A stretch of DNA of 64,000 nt, from contig JBCBRD010000001.1 in NCBI GenBank assembly GCA_039819885.1, positions 1-64,000 on the forward strand, read 5' to 3'. This document shows, piece after piece, positions 27,141-35,769 of this stretch. The notes beneath the pieces are model-generated. The model saw only the letters and a list, made by a program, of their open reading frames with translations. It made no database searches and was not told the DNA's origin. Every line of letters begins with the position of its first letter. Positions within the stretch are counted from its first letter, which is position 1. Source of the DNA: JBCBRD01 sp039819885. GTDB lineage: Bacteria; Pseudomonadota; Alphaproteobacteria; Rhizobiales; Hyphomicrobiaceae. Made by a program: the position numbers and the translations under genes.

Positions 27141-28042
27141 TGTTCAGACCCCCCGCTTACCGCAATAACACCACTCTCTATTGCTTGCGTCTCTAAGTCA
27201 TACTCTTGTACTTTAAGAACATTGCCCTCTTGCCACACTTTGGCGGGCGAAAATTCTAAATTCATTCTCTCAGCGAGTTGGGCTTCAAGCATGAACACGG
27301 GATGGCGCCGCGCTTCGCTTTCCTTCAATGCGTTTCCACCGGCCATGAGGATCATGTCGAAATCATCCGCCTTGGAAAACGCCCAATCGAGCTGCTCGGG
27401 CCTTGCAATCCACAACACGTTAGGCAGCGTTAAATGCTCAAGAGGGTTAAATGTAAAACCCTTTGGATAAAGGATATTTCCGTCTTTATCCGGAATATCG
27501 AAGGGCAACTCAAAAAACGGAATGACATCCCTAATACGGTTCTCAGTCGCCACCGGCAATATGTGAGACTGGGTCGCCGTCCAACCGTCACTATCGCCAA
27601 AGTCTTCTAGAGTGATCTCAACGCCTTCTGCCGCCTGCTCGATCTCCTCCAACGCGTCTTGCTCGATGATCGGATAAACAGCACCTATTTGCCTAATATC
27701 GAGATCCTGCGCGCTCGCAGCGCCAACGCCGAACACGGTCGCAATCGCAAACAATACCGAATATCCGACAAAAAAAGATCGTACGATAAAAGCAAGCACC
27801 AATGCGGAAAACGACACGAACAATAAAATGCCGCCCCTGTCATCGTAATGCCCCGTATGAAATATTTCTTCGCTGAAGGAATTAAATCCAACGGTAACGT
27901 GGTAATACATAATCAGCATCACAGTCAGCAGAAGTACGATTGATAAAGTGCGCGCAAACGTGCCGAGGATAACAATGGAAAACATGGCGATAAGCAGGAT
28001 AAACTCCACATCGCCGCCCAATATTTCTTGAAGTTCACTCAT
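27137..28042 (-). CDS. traW: TraW domain fused behind an N-terminal multi-span membrane region
   Basis: A 301-residue protein. The last 190 residues are TraW: IGAVYPIIEQDALEEIEQ, then PFFELPFDIPDKDGNILYPKG, FNPLEHLTLPNVLWIARPEQ. In front lie about 90 residues with three hydrophobic spans (FILLIAMFSIVILGTF, LSIVLLLTVMLIMYYHV, GILLFVSFSALVLAFIV), followed by what looks like the original TraW signal, FGVGAASAQD. No good internal start was found before that signal, so the fusion seems real. TraW acts with TrbC in the periplasm in F-pilus assembly. It overlaps traC and traU by four bases each. Confidence 0.8.
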   Translation of the reverse strand: MSELQEILGGDVEFILLIAMFSIVILGTFARTLSIVLLLTVMLIMYYHVTVGFNSFSEEIFHTGHYDDRGGILLFVSFSALVLAFIVRSFFVGYSVLFAIATVFGVGAASAQDLDIRQIGAVYPIIEQDALEEIEQAAEGVEITLEDFGDSDGWTATQSHILPVATENRIRDVIPFFELPFDIPDKDGNILYPKGFTFNPLEHLTLPNVLWIARPEQLDWAFSKADDFDMILMAGGNALKESEARRHPVFMLEAQLAERMNLEFSPAKVWQEGNVLKVQEYDLETQAIESGVIAVSGGSEQ

Positions 28043-30567
28043 TCCGCCGCGACCCTTTCCGCAATCATTTCCGGGCTTTCGATTTGCTTGGCCAAGACCT
28101 GCTCCTCAGTCCCAGCCACAAGAACATCAATAGCCTCAGCCGGCGTTAGGCCGCGCCCAACGAGCTTATTGAATTTTGCGATGTCTGCGGGATCCGAAGT
28201 ATTGATAAAGTAGCTATGCGGATCGACTACCAAACGGCCGACCCCGCACCCATACGTGGAATCAATGAAAATCTCTGAATAGCGTGGTTTATTATTTCGA
28301 ACCGACTTCAACAGATCGAGGGCGAACCCGTCATAAGGGATAACGTTCTTTTCCGCCGCCTTCGCGTAAGATTGTCCCTGCAGTAGAAACTTGGTGGCCG
28401 CGTTTTCCCAGACCACCTGACCGACGTCGCCGAAACTGTCGAGATCGAGTACGGATTGCAGAACAATACCAAATGAACCGCGATACTTCCGCGCTCTGCG
28501 AAAGCCCGCCTCAATGACGCCGGCGAATGTCTTCGCCATAGAGCCAGCCATATTGTCCTTCAGAAACGCCGCCGCCTCTTCGAAAAGAATAAATCTTGAA
28601 CGTTCCCGGTCAGATAAATATAAATCCTGGGTCACGCTATTGAGCACCTGCATGACAAGGACCGAAAACAGTTGTTTGTAGTTGCGCAGCTGCTCCAGTT
28701 CGAGAACGACAAAGTCGTCATTGTGGATTTGCAAGGTGGACGGCCCGTTGAAAAACTGTCCGTATTCACCATCTTTGCAAAACGCCTGGATATTATAGCC
28801 AAGAATTTTTGCGTCTTCCTTGAGTACGTCCTCGGCCTCCCTTTCCATGTCTGACGCATGTTTCGGGAACGTCATTAGATATTCAAAAGCGGCGTCGATA
28901 CCGTTCTGGGTCCGGCCTTCGCGAAACACCCACTTGGCGGCGCCTTTAAGCAGATTGATTTGAGTGTCATTGAGTACGGTGCCGGCCGCAGACGTCGCCA
29001 TCAACGCCAACACATTAGCTGCCGTCTGAACCGACAATTCTCGATCTTTGTCGTCTCCAGCCGCCACATCAAATGGATTGAGCACGACGCGCTCGCCGCC
29101 TACATCGATAAACCGCCCGCCTAGCAGTTTGCAGTTTTTCTCGTAGGAATACCCAATATCAATAATGCGGACAGCAGAACCGGAAGCGTAATATTTATAT
29201 GCAAGATTATTCAGTAAGAACGATTTGCCCGCACCTGACTCCGCTGAGACAAGAAAGTTGTAATTGTTCGTTAGCGGATTGAACAGATCAAAGCCACAAA
29301 CTTGACCTTTGCGCCCTATATAGGCCAAGACAGGACGCCCAGCACCTTTATAGTCGCCTTGAATCGGCGCCATTACCGCCGCCGTTTTTGCAGGGACAAT
29401 AAAATCCCTGTCGAGAATGCCAAGATTTCCTTTGTCTAGATAAAGACCGAGCGGCAGCGACGCAATAAAGAGGGGCTTGGAAAGATATGATTCCTCCTGC
29501 ATGGCATAGTGTTGGGATTCGTACAGTCGTTTTACGCGAGCGACGTTGTCTCTGAGTTCCTGTTCGCTAAAGCCAAAAACCCACACACTCGGAACAACAC
29601 GGACGAATTTCTCATTCTTGGCGGCGTCAACCGCCCAATGAAACTCTTCAACCATTTTGCCGATTTGCTGGGCGACAGCCCCTCCGGCGCGCTGCGCCGT
29701 AACCACCTGACTTTTTGCAGCCACTTCCATGGAGGGATCATCGAAAATGACATTCAACGAAACGATGAATGGCCCCGTAATCTGCTCTGAATCGTCAACA
29801 AGACCCATCATCCCGCCAGCAAGACGATTAATAGAATGCGGGTTTACTTCAGACGGATTGGCTTGCGGGGTAATACAACGTCCATAGTGGCTCCCAAATC
29901 TTATGTTTTTTTCCCGGAACTCAATCGGCGCGCCGGCATCAAGCACCTGCTTACGAATGAGGTTATTCTCATTATACTGACCGGACTTTGATACGCGCAT
30001 ATCAGAAAAGAAACGGCGCATCGTCGCCAATAAGCCATCTTCGCCACCAGGCTGAACAGAGCGAACGTTAAACCGCTTCAACTGCTCTATCGTGACGGAC
30101 CGAAGATCCTCAGACAGGGGCTTCTTCGATTTAACTGACACGAAACACCGAAAGTTTCGTATCGGAATTCCCTGTAATTGATCGAGGCCATCTTGCCCCT
30201 CAAGCAGATGTTCAACGGAGTGACGCGTGTTTTCATTAACGAGATGTTCTTGGCGCGTTTGAACCGACATATAGTCGGTGATGAATCCCCCAATATAGGG
30301 ATCCGCAAACAGATTGAATTGTAGGTTTGTGCCCTTCGGATACTGGATATTCAATAAGCCGTTGATGGTCTCTATAACCGTCTCGTCAGCATATGTAACG
30401 GGCTCTATTTCATAAATATATCCAAAAGCGTTATCGATAGTCGTATAACACCGTCGGTCAAAGTCATAGGTCGCCCACGGCAAGTAGTCAGAAAAGCGCT
30501 CTCGCTCAAGCTGCGCTCTGACTTCTCCATGCGTTAACCCGCCATCTTTTCCAAATATCGAAAACAT
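28039..30567 (-). CDS. traC: conjugal transfer ATPase TraC (VirB4 family)
   Basis: An 842-residue cytoplasmic ATPase that powers pilus assembly. The N-terminal TraC domain is followed by Walker A SAESGAGKSFLLNNL (about residue 446), Walker B RFILFEEAAAF, and a C-terminal QSVLDLDSFGD/QSYAKAAEKN region typical of the F-type branch. Length is near the 876 of F TraC. It is preceded by traV with a five-base gap and overlaps the traW fusion. Confidence 0.95.
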   Translation of the reverse strand: MFSIFGKDGGLTHGEVRAQLERERFSDYLPWATYDFDRRCYTTIDNAFGYIYEIEPVTYADETVIETINGLLNIQYPKGTNLQFNLFADPYIGGFITDYMSVQTRQEHLVNENTRHSVEHLLEGQDGLDQLQGIPIRNFRCFVSVKSKKPLSEDLRSVTIEQLKRFNVRSVQPGGEDGLLATMRRFFSDMRVSKSGQYNENNLIRKQVLDAGAPIEFREKNIRFGSHYGRCITPQANPSEVNPHSINRLAGGMMGLVDDSEQITGPFIVSLNVIFDDPSMEVAAKSQVVTAQRAGGAVAQQIGKMVEEFHWAVDAAKNEKFVRVVPSVWVFGFSEQELRDNVARVKRLYESQHYAMQEESYLSKPLFIASLPLGLYLDKGNLGILDRDFIVPAKTAAVMAPIQGDYKGAGRPVLAYIGRKGQVCGFDLFNPLTNNYNFLVSAESGAGKSFLLNNLAYKYYASGSAVRIIDIGYSYEKNCKLLGGRFIDVGGERVVLNPFDVAAGDDKDRELSVQTAANVLALMATSAAGTVLNDTQINLLKGAAKWVFREGRTQNGIDAAFEYLMTFPKHASDMEREAEDVLKEDAKILGYNIQAFCKDGEYGQFFNGPSTLQIHNDDFVVLELEQLRNYKQLFSVLVMQVLNSVTQDLYLSDRERSRFILFEEAAAFLKDNMAGSMAKTFAGVIEAGFRRARKYRGSFGIVLQSVLDLDSFGDVGQVVWENAATKFLLQGQSYAKAAEKNVIPYDGFALDLLKSVRNNKPRYSEIFIDSTYGCGVGRLVVDPHSYFINTSDPADIAKFNKLVGRGLTPAEAIDVLVAGTEEQVLAKQIESPEMIAERVAAE

Positions 30568-30572
30568 GCCCC

Positions 30573-31190
30573 CTACTCCAAACCTGCTCCTTGAAGAGCG
30601 GACCGAAGCAACGCCTCAGGGTCTGTGTCTTCAGATTTCACAGGGGTCGTCACGCCGGCGCCTGGGCCCTTGAACATTCCCTGCGCGATCGTGCCGGCGA
30701 GATCACGCTCGCCATTCATGAGGTAATCACCAAGAACGAATTTAGGTCCTTCCAGCAATGAGAAAACATAACGCGGCATATACAGCCGCCCTTGCGCATT
30801 TTCATCGGCATACGGTAATATTAGTGTTCGTACGGTTTTGGCCGGCGCAACCATCGGCGTTACCGGCTCGTCAATCATTACCGACAACTGATCGTAAATG
30901 GCGTCCTGATAGCCTTCATATCCTCCCGACGCCAAAACTAGATCGGGGCCTTGACGATTCTTTCGCCCGGCTTTGACACGACGCCTCGTGGACACCTCGA
31001 CTTCACCGCTGCCAGCATCGGGACTTGTCGCCGCAACAGCCTCACGATAGGCGGCCTCAGGATGGATACATTTTCCGTGATCATCATTTTTGCATGCGAA
31101 GTCATCTTCGTAGGGTAGAAATGACGCACATCCGGATAACAACGCCACAGAAGCCGCCGCTCCTACCAATCTTATGCTATTGAGCAACAT
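30573..31190 (-). CDS. traV: conjugal transfer lipoprotein TraV
   Basis: A 205-residue lipoprotein with lipobox LLSGC at about residue 21 and two further Cys (FACKNDDHGKCIHPEAAY), as in TraV. It would be the outer-membrane part of the core channel with TraK and TraB (VirB7 equivalent). The middle has PYADENAQGRLYMPRYVF. Its start lies inside the end of traB. Confidence 0.9.
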   Translation of the reverse strand: MLLNSIRLVGAAASVALLSGCASFLPYEDDFACKNDDHGKCIHPEAAYREAVAATSPDAGSGEVEVSTRRRVKAGRKNRQGPDLVLASGGYEGYQDAIYDQLSVMIDEPVTPMVAPAKTVRTLILPYADENAQGRLYMPRYVFSLLEGPKFVLGDYLMNGERDLAGTIAQGMFKGPGAGVTTPVKSEDTDPEALLRSALQGAGLE

Positions 31191-32466
31191 TGACGTCTCT
31201 CCTTATGTTGATATTTGCGCCTTCCTGAATGACAAGAACGACATCCTTGCCGGCGCCCACCTCCACGACAGGCCCCGCTTGTCGAGCAAGCTCCAGATAC
31301 AATTCAGATAAATCTTCAGATGCTTGACTGACCCCGCCGCCGAGCCCAGCTGTCGCCACATCAGCCGCATCGAAAGAGCGAACTTCGCCGAGAGGCGACA
31401 CCGCCCGTGTTCCAGCGCTCGCCTGGACGGCCTCGCCGAAACCAGACAACACCCCGGCGATAAAGGAGCGCGCTAATAATGCGCCTGACCGCGTAACGAC
31501 ACGCCCCGACAGACCCTTCTTGCCGTCAACGTCGACAAAATAACCTTTGATCGGGACGTCAATCACCGCCCTTTCCTGGAAGTCTATACAGGAAAGGGAA
31601 ACAGCACGGACCTCGACGCGCTCTTTTGCAAGACTGCCGGTCGCAGAACCTAATACAAAACAGCCCTGAAGGTTCGCACGAACATGATTGGGAAGAACCG
31701 CCGGCGCCTGAACGCGCGCCATAATTGGTTCAGGATTTCCCGTGGCGCCTTGAGAAACAAGCGCGTCAACACCCGTCAGCAGCCTCGCATTCATAAAACC
31801 AGGTGGTAAATAGATCCCGTCTTCCTGGTTCGGACTTTTTTTTTCAGGCGCGTCAAACCCTTGCGCAATTAGGCCTGAGGATATCGCTCCGACGACCTGC
31901 GGTTGCGGGGGTTCAGCTGGCGTATATGTCGCCGATTGTAGACCGGCTGGTGGCACGGCGCCCACCGGGGCTCCGCCGGGCGGCGAACCTGGCGCAGGCG
32001 GATATGTCGGCGCAACAACGCGGCCCAGGCGAGATAACTCATTTCTAGGCGATAAATCGACATCATCGCTTTCGACTGTCTCAGATTCAGCAGGTTCAGT
32101 TTCACGTTCGGCAAGTGCGCGCGTTTTATCCAACCCGTCCTTTAAACCGCGGAGTTTTTTCTCGCTTTCCGCTTTGTCACGATTGAGTTGGTCGACAATC
32201 TCGCCAAGAAGATTCTTGATCTCCTGATTGTCGCCCTCCAACTCGTTCACTCGGCCTTCCACGCGTTCCTTAAGCGTCTCCTCCAGAAGATCCGACGTAA
32301 TGGAGACCTTGCCAATATCGGCTGTCTTCGCCTCCTCTGCCTTTCGATCGGTTTTCATGCCGTATACGAACAGACCACCAACTGCTACAACACCTATAAC
32401 GCCAGCGGCGATTATTCCCTGTCGTCTCTTGGACGGTAGCGCGTCAAATCGTTGCCGAATATTCAT
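31177..32466 (-). CDS. traB: conjugal transfer protein TraB (VirB10/TrbI-like)
   Basis: A 429-residue protein with one N-terminal span (IIAAGVIGVVAVGGLFVYG), a coiled coil (about residues 50-120), a Pro-rich linker (YPPAPGSPPGGAPVGAVPPAG), and the C-terminal beta domain: LPNHVRANLQGCFVLGSATG, LSCIDFQERAVIDVPIKGYFVD and SGRVVTRSGALLARSF. It bridges inner and outer membranes in the transfer channel. It overlaps traV and traK by a few bases. Confidence 0.93.
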   Translation of the reverse strand: MNIRQRFDALPSKRRQGIIAAGVIGVVAVGGLFVYGMKTDRKAEEAKTADIGKVSITSDLLEETLKERVEGRVNELEGDNQEIKNLLGEIVDQLNRDKAESEKKLRGLKDGLDKTRALAERETEPAESETVESDDVDLSPRNELSRLGRVVAPTYPPAPGSPPGGAPVGAVPPAGLQSATYTPAEPPQPQVVGAISSGLIAQGFDAPEKKSPNQEDGIYLPPGFMNARLLTGVDALVSQGATGNPEPIMARVQAPAVLPNHVRANLQGCFVLGSATGSLAKERVEVRAVSLSCIDFQERAVIDVPIKGYFVDVDGKKGLSGRVVTRSGALLARSFIAGVLSGFGEAVQASAGTRAVSPLGEVRSFDAADVATAGLGGGVSQASEDLSELYLELARQAGPVVEVGAGKDVVLVIQEGANINIRRDVNVAQ

Positions 32467-33212
32467 TGGGCCGCTCCTCGATAGACAATCACCACGCGAC
32501 CAACATCCCCCGCTGACAATTCATGCGACTGCAGCGTGATGCCATAAATAGAGCGCCCGAATGATCGCGACAAAAACTGCATTTCATTAAGGCGCATCGG
32601 ACGCGCAGCTCGGATAAGATATTCAGCTGCAGAAAGCCCCGTGCCTTCAATTCGATAATGTGTTCGCCGCCGAATATCGGCGCCCGGAATGATACCGCTC
32701 CGATAGGGTTCATCAGAAACGATCCTTGAAAAAGTAGCCGGCACTTTTTCTTTCATAATCGCATGCGTAATCGATATGACGCGCTCCTCGTCAGACAATG
32801 GATTAAAGACAGCAACATTCGTAGCCGCTTTGTCAGGCCCGCCGCCGCCTAAGAATACAGTCTGCGCGCGTATATTTTTTGGCTCGCCAAATATCGTGTA
32901 GGTCTTCCCCGCGCATTTAATGTAAAATTCAGACCGAGCCGTGACGTAGCTCCGCTTGCCTTCAAGCTCGATCATCTGAAACTTCACGTAGAAGTCGGAA
33001 CCCGAGCCTTCCCCTTGAATGCCCTTTTCAGCAGAAAATTTAACATCCTCCATGCCGCCGCCCTGACAAACGAAACGATTGATGTCCCGATTAGACAAAG
33101 GGACGCCAACGGGACTTTCTGGATAGACAACCATCCCGTATCCCGGCTCTTCGGCTTTGACTGCGGTCGCAAATAAGATCATCGCGGCGATGCACAACTC
33201 TTGCTTAGCCAT
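32463..33212 (-). CDS. traK: conjugal transfer protein TraK (VirB9-like)
   Basis: A 249-residue periplasmic protein from the ATG at 33212, with GGAG six bases upstream. A signal ending near AVKAEEPG is followed by a beta-rich body: NRDINRFVCQGGGMEDVKFS, GKTYTIFGEP, and a secretin-like C-terminus ending VGRVVIVYRGAAQ. TraK forms the outer-membrane core complex with TraV and TraB. It overlaps the end of traE. Confidence 0.9.
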   Translation of the reverse strand: MAKQELCIAAMILFATAVKAEEPGYGMVVYPESPVGVPLSNRDINRFVCQGGGMEDVKFSAEKGIQGEGSGSDFYVKFQMIELEGKRSYVTARSEFYIKCAGKTYTIFGEPKNIRAQTVFLGGGGPDKAATNVAVFNPLSDEERVISITHAIMKEKVPATFSRIVSDEPYRSGIIPGADIRRRTHYRIEGTGLSAAEYLIRAARPMRLNEMQFLSRSFGRSIYGITLQSHELSAGDVGRVVIVYRGAAQ

Positions 33213-33855
33213 CTGTGGCTCCTCTCGATCCTGGGCCGACAAATTCGACAGAGGTCATCCACCAACGTCCGTTTTCCACCACGTAATCGATGACAACTGT
33301 GCCGACCTCTGTTGACGACTTGCCGCCTAGATAACGAGACCGCTGGGCGGGCACTCGGATCTTGCTGCCGCTTACTTCGATAGGTTTTTGCGGCAGGACA
33401 TAAGTCGCGAAGCTCACATCACGATAATCTCGAAGACTTGCGACAAGCTTCTTCCAATCAGCGCGAGTCGCTTCGTAAACGGATGGATGAACAAATTTGA
33501 GAACTTCATTGAACTGGTGCTCAGCAGTCGCTGCAGTATATGTCCCTGTTAATTGAACGACATTTCGCGCGATACTGCCTAAATATTCAACGGATGGTTC
33601 GTTTCCGACGATCAATAGATCGCCGCTATTCCCCCCAAACGGCACGACTATCGTACGTACCCGGTTCGCCTGACCAGCAACGACTATAGACATCAGCAAA
33701 ACGCTTACCAGACAAGCAACGCTGGTAAATTTCAATATTCGGTTTTCCGCCCAAAGATTGGATGAATCTTGTAAAAAACGACTCACTAACCGTCTGCTAG
33801 GCTTTTCCGCTGACGACGAGTTGTCGTCGATTAAGTCGGCTGTACTACTCATCAA
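33205..33855 (-). CDS. traE: conjugal transfer protein TraE (VirB8-like)
   Basis: A 216-residue inner-membrane protein with one span (SVACLVSVLLMSIVVAG) and a periplasmic domain containing TIVVPFGGN, FVHPSVYEATRADWKKL and RSRYLGGKSSTEVGTVVIDYVV. These are TraE family features. It overlaps traL upstream by 11 bases and traK downstream, in the canonical L-E-K order. Confidence 0.92.
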   Translation of the reverse strand: MMSSTADLIDDNSSSAEKPSRRLVSRFLQDSSNLWAENRILKFTSVACLVSVLLMSIVVAGQANRVRTIVVPFGGNSGDLLIVGNEPSVEYLGSIARNVVQLTGTYTAATAEHQFNEVLKFVHPSVYEATRADWKKLVASLRDYRDVSFATYVLPQKPIEVSGSKIRVPAQRSRYLGGKSSTEVGTVVIDYVVENGRWWMTSVEFVGPGSRGATDG

Positions 33856-34111
33856 AACGGCTCGCTATTGGCGCCGGATAATGCTTCAACTGAAACAATC
33901 CGGCTCGATAAAACAGATGGGCGATATATCCTCTTGGCTTTTGCCGCTTGAAACGAATGACCACGACGGCTAACGCCATCATGCCAACCCAGGCGTACCC
34001 CTTGAGGAAAAGCGAACCGATATAAGCGGCGACAAGTATGAGTAACTCGTGTGTGTCAAACCACAATACTTGCGGCGGTAAATGAAGAAACTGTGGAACT
34101 CGGGCGCGCAT
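33845..34111 (-). CDS. traL: conjugal transfer protein TraL
   Basis: An 88-residue inner-membrane protein. It reads RVPQFLHLPPQVLWFDTHELL then two hydrophobic spans, and ends with the basic RFKRQKPRGYIAHLFY, all typical of TraL (VirB3-like). It lies between the pilin gene and traE; an unusual 150-base intercistronic region with a long-range stem separates it from traA. Confidence 0.9.
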   Translation of the reverse strand: MRARVPQFLHLPPQVLWFDTHELLILVAAYIGSLFLKGYAWVGMMALAVVVIRFKRQKPRGYIAHLFYRAGLFQLKHYPAPIASRFDE

Positions 34112-34132
34112 ATATCAGCTCACTGAAGGTTT

Positions 34133-34247
34133 GAGAGAACGACGAGCCCTTTCCGTCGCAAGGCGTGGGGGGGGGGTTAGGGCGTTGCAACGGTGTGCTC
34201 CCAGCTTGGGCGTTTGTCCAAAATGCTAGAGGACCCGTCGTTCTCTC
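34133..34247 (-). promoter_or_regulatory. long-range stem between traA and traL
   Basis: GAGAGAACGACG at 34133-34144 is the exact complement of CGTCGTTCTCTC at 34236-34247, so the transcript after the pilin gene can close a 12-bp stem around about 91 bases. The enclosed part has a run of nine to ten C on the minus strand. Such a structure could stabilise pilin mRNA or reduce read-through into traL, giving high pilin dosage (inference). Confidence 0.5.
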
Positions 34248-34265
34248 GGGGGAGGACTTTCGCCG

Positions 34266-34595
34266 TTAGATAACGAAGCCCAGGGTGGTAACGACCTGAT
34301 CGGCCGAAAACACGGCGGCAGCGCCAATGATGCCAAAAATGCCTGGCAACACAGCGCCACGCACAAGCGAACCGGCGCCAATGACAAGCATGATGACAGC
34401 CGCCATAAACCCGACGGGTCCGAGAATGCCCTGATTGACGACAATATCGTACAAATCATAACCGAGCGAACCGGCCGCCGGAGCTGTGAACGCCATCGCG
34501 CTCGACGTCATCAAACCGGACGCCGCGACCGCCAATACCGCTTTCTTCTTCATGCTCAGCGCTTTCAACGCATGAGTAACTTGCGCTTTCATCAT
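34266..34595 (-). CDS. traA: F-type pilin precursor TraA
   Basis: A 109-residue prepilin. A 35-residue leader ends in SSAMA and the mature part, about 74 residues, starts FTAPAAGSLGYDLYD. It has two hydrophobic helices, GPVGFMAAVIMLVIGAGSL and GIFGIIGAAAVFSADQV, separated by a short basic loop, the pilin layout. F pilin is 70 residues mature. The start at 34595 overlaps the dsbC stop (ATGA), with GAGGAG upstream; 34592 is an alternative. Cleavage is probably by the S26 peptidase of this operon. Confidence 0.9.
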   Translation of the reverse strand: MMKAQVTHALKALSMKKKAVLAVAASGLMTSSAMAFTAPAAGSLGYDLYDIVVNQGILGPVGFMAAVIMLVIGAGSLVRGAVLPGIFGIIGAAAVFSADQVVTTLGFVI

Positions 34596-35365
34596 TTACT
34601 CCTCTTTGAGTTAAGGAACGCCACGATTTCACCTTGCCGAAACCCTTCAACGGGGCGGCCGTCGAGCCAGAGGGTTGGCGTCCCCTGAATACCCACCGTT
34701 CTCGACATCAGGGCGTGCGCCTCAGCCTTTTCGCGCCCATCAGGACACGTATTCAACTCAGACACCGCCCCCCCATAAATCTCGTCCAGCGCGCGGGCGG
34801 GGTCTTCCGCGCAGAGAATATGTTCTGATTTTCTTAAATCGCCTTCATTGTAGGCCGTAAGGACAATCTTTCTACGGACAGGTCGCCCGGACTCGGCTTC
34901 AACATTGAAGAAATTATTTAATACCCGGCAATAAGGGCAGCTCGGATTGGAAAACTCCACAACTTCCGGCGCGCCTTCTGGACCTATAACAAGCGCCTGA
35001 TCAAAATCGATTTGGCTCAACTTTAGCTGTTGGCGCTCCTGAACAGCTTGCGACGTCAGGTCATTACCTGTGGCATCGAAGATTTGCCCGAATATAAGCA
35101 TTTCCTCGACAGCTTCGTCGCCATCTTCGGTCAATTGGCCCGGATAGTAATAAATAATTCGACCGCCAACGTCTGCTTGGAAGAGTCCGGGGATTGGCGA
35201 CGGACGATAATCCGTAATGGCCAGATTATGAAACGTGGTCTTCATTCGCTCTTGTGTTTCAGCAACAAAATCAAGAGCAGCATTGTTATCCGGCGCATTA
35301 TCGGCATAAGCAGTAGACGATAAGCCAATAATAGCAGCAGCGCTTAATAAGAGAGACCTAGACAT
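34592..35365 (-). CDS. dsbC: DsbC-type periplasmic disulfide isomerase
   Basis: A 257-residue exported protein with signal ending in SSTAYADNAP. The N-terminal DsbC domain includes PIPGLFQADVGGRIIYYYPG; the thioredoxin domain has EFSNPSCPYCRVL (CPYC) and GIQGTPTLWLDGRP. It would correct disulfides in TraN, TraU, TraH and TraV. Some F-type operons carry dsbC, but placing it directly before the pilin gene is unusual. A 46-residue lipoprotein precedes it. Confidence 0.9.
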   Translation of the reverse strand: MSRSLLLSAAAIIGLSSTAYADNAPDNNAALDFVAETQERMKTTFHNLAITDYRPSPIPGLFQADVGGRIIYYYPGQLTEDGDEAVEEMLIFGQIFDATGNDLTSQAVQERQQLKLSQIDFDQALVIGPEGAPEVVEFSNPSCPYCRVLNNFFNVEAESGRPVRRKIVLTAYNEGDLRKSEHILCAEDPARALDEIYGGAVSELNTCPDGREKAEAHALMSRTVGIQGTPTLWLDGRPVEGFRQGEIVAFLNSKRSK

Positions 35366-35369
35366 CGTT

Positions 35370-35510
35370 CTATTCCTTGATTACGTATTGGCCGGATTGC
35401 GGAACGACGTATTCGCGCTTTGATACGCTAGCGTCGGCTTCAATCACGTTGACTGGCTTCGATGCACAGCCAAGGCACAAGAATATCGTCAACGAAAGCA
35501 GCATTTTCAT
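35370..35510 (-). CDS. very small lipoprotein heading the transfer operon
   Basis: A 46-residue lipoprotein: a hydrophobic signal with lipobox CLGC, then SKPVNVIEADASV and ending YVVPQSGQYVIKE. The ATG is at 35508-35510. It ends five bases before dsbC, so it is probably the first cistron of the tra operon. Function unknown; a small outer-membrane lipoprotein in this position might support the core complex. Confidence 0.65.
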   Translation of the reverse strand: MKMLLSLTIFLCLGCASKPVNVIEADASVSKREYVVPQSGQYVIKE

Positions 35511-35620
35511 GCGCCCGCTCCTATCGATTTTTTTCGGTTTTTAATTGATCCGTTTCGAGATCATCACCGTATTGATGAGTTAAGGCTATAAGACCATTTT
35601 TATTTTTTGAACCCAAAAAG

Positions 35621-35746
35621 AGTGTCGCGTCAGCGGCTTTTTGTGTCGCGTCAGCCGGGTTTTGTGTCGCGTCAACGGGGTTTTGTGTCGTGTCAGCCGG
35701 ATTTTGTGTCGCGTCAGCGAGGTTTTGTGTCGCGCCAAAAAAAATT
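35621..35746. repeat. six tandem 21-bp repeats (iteron-like)
   Basis: Units start at 35621, 35642, 35663, 35684, 35705 and 35726; the core is TGTGTCGCGTCAGCCGGG followed by TTT. The middle four are nearly identical; the outer two are divergent at one side. The 21-base period is two helical turns, as in plasmid iterons, so a protein could bind all units on one face. An AT-rich stretch borders the left side. It may be a replication origin, a relaxosome site, or an operator for the tra operon whose first gene starts 110 bases away. Confidence 0.8.
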
Positions 35747-35769
35747 TGCACTTTTGAGTCTTAAATAAA

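Noticed and set aside
35521..35751. Minus-strand frame with repeated ATQNPAD peptide
   Set aside because: The period of 21 bases is seven codons, so the tandem DNA repeats leave this frame open by chance; there is no ribosome site and the surrounding block looks like an origin.
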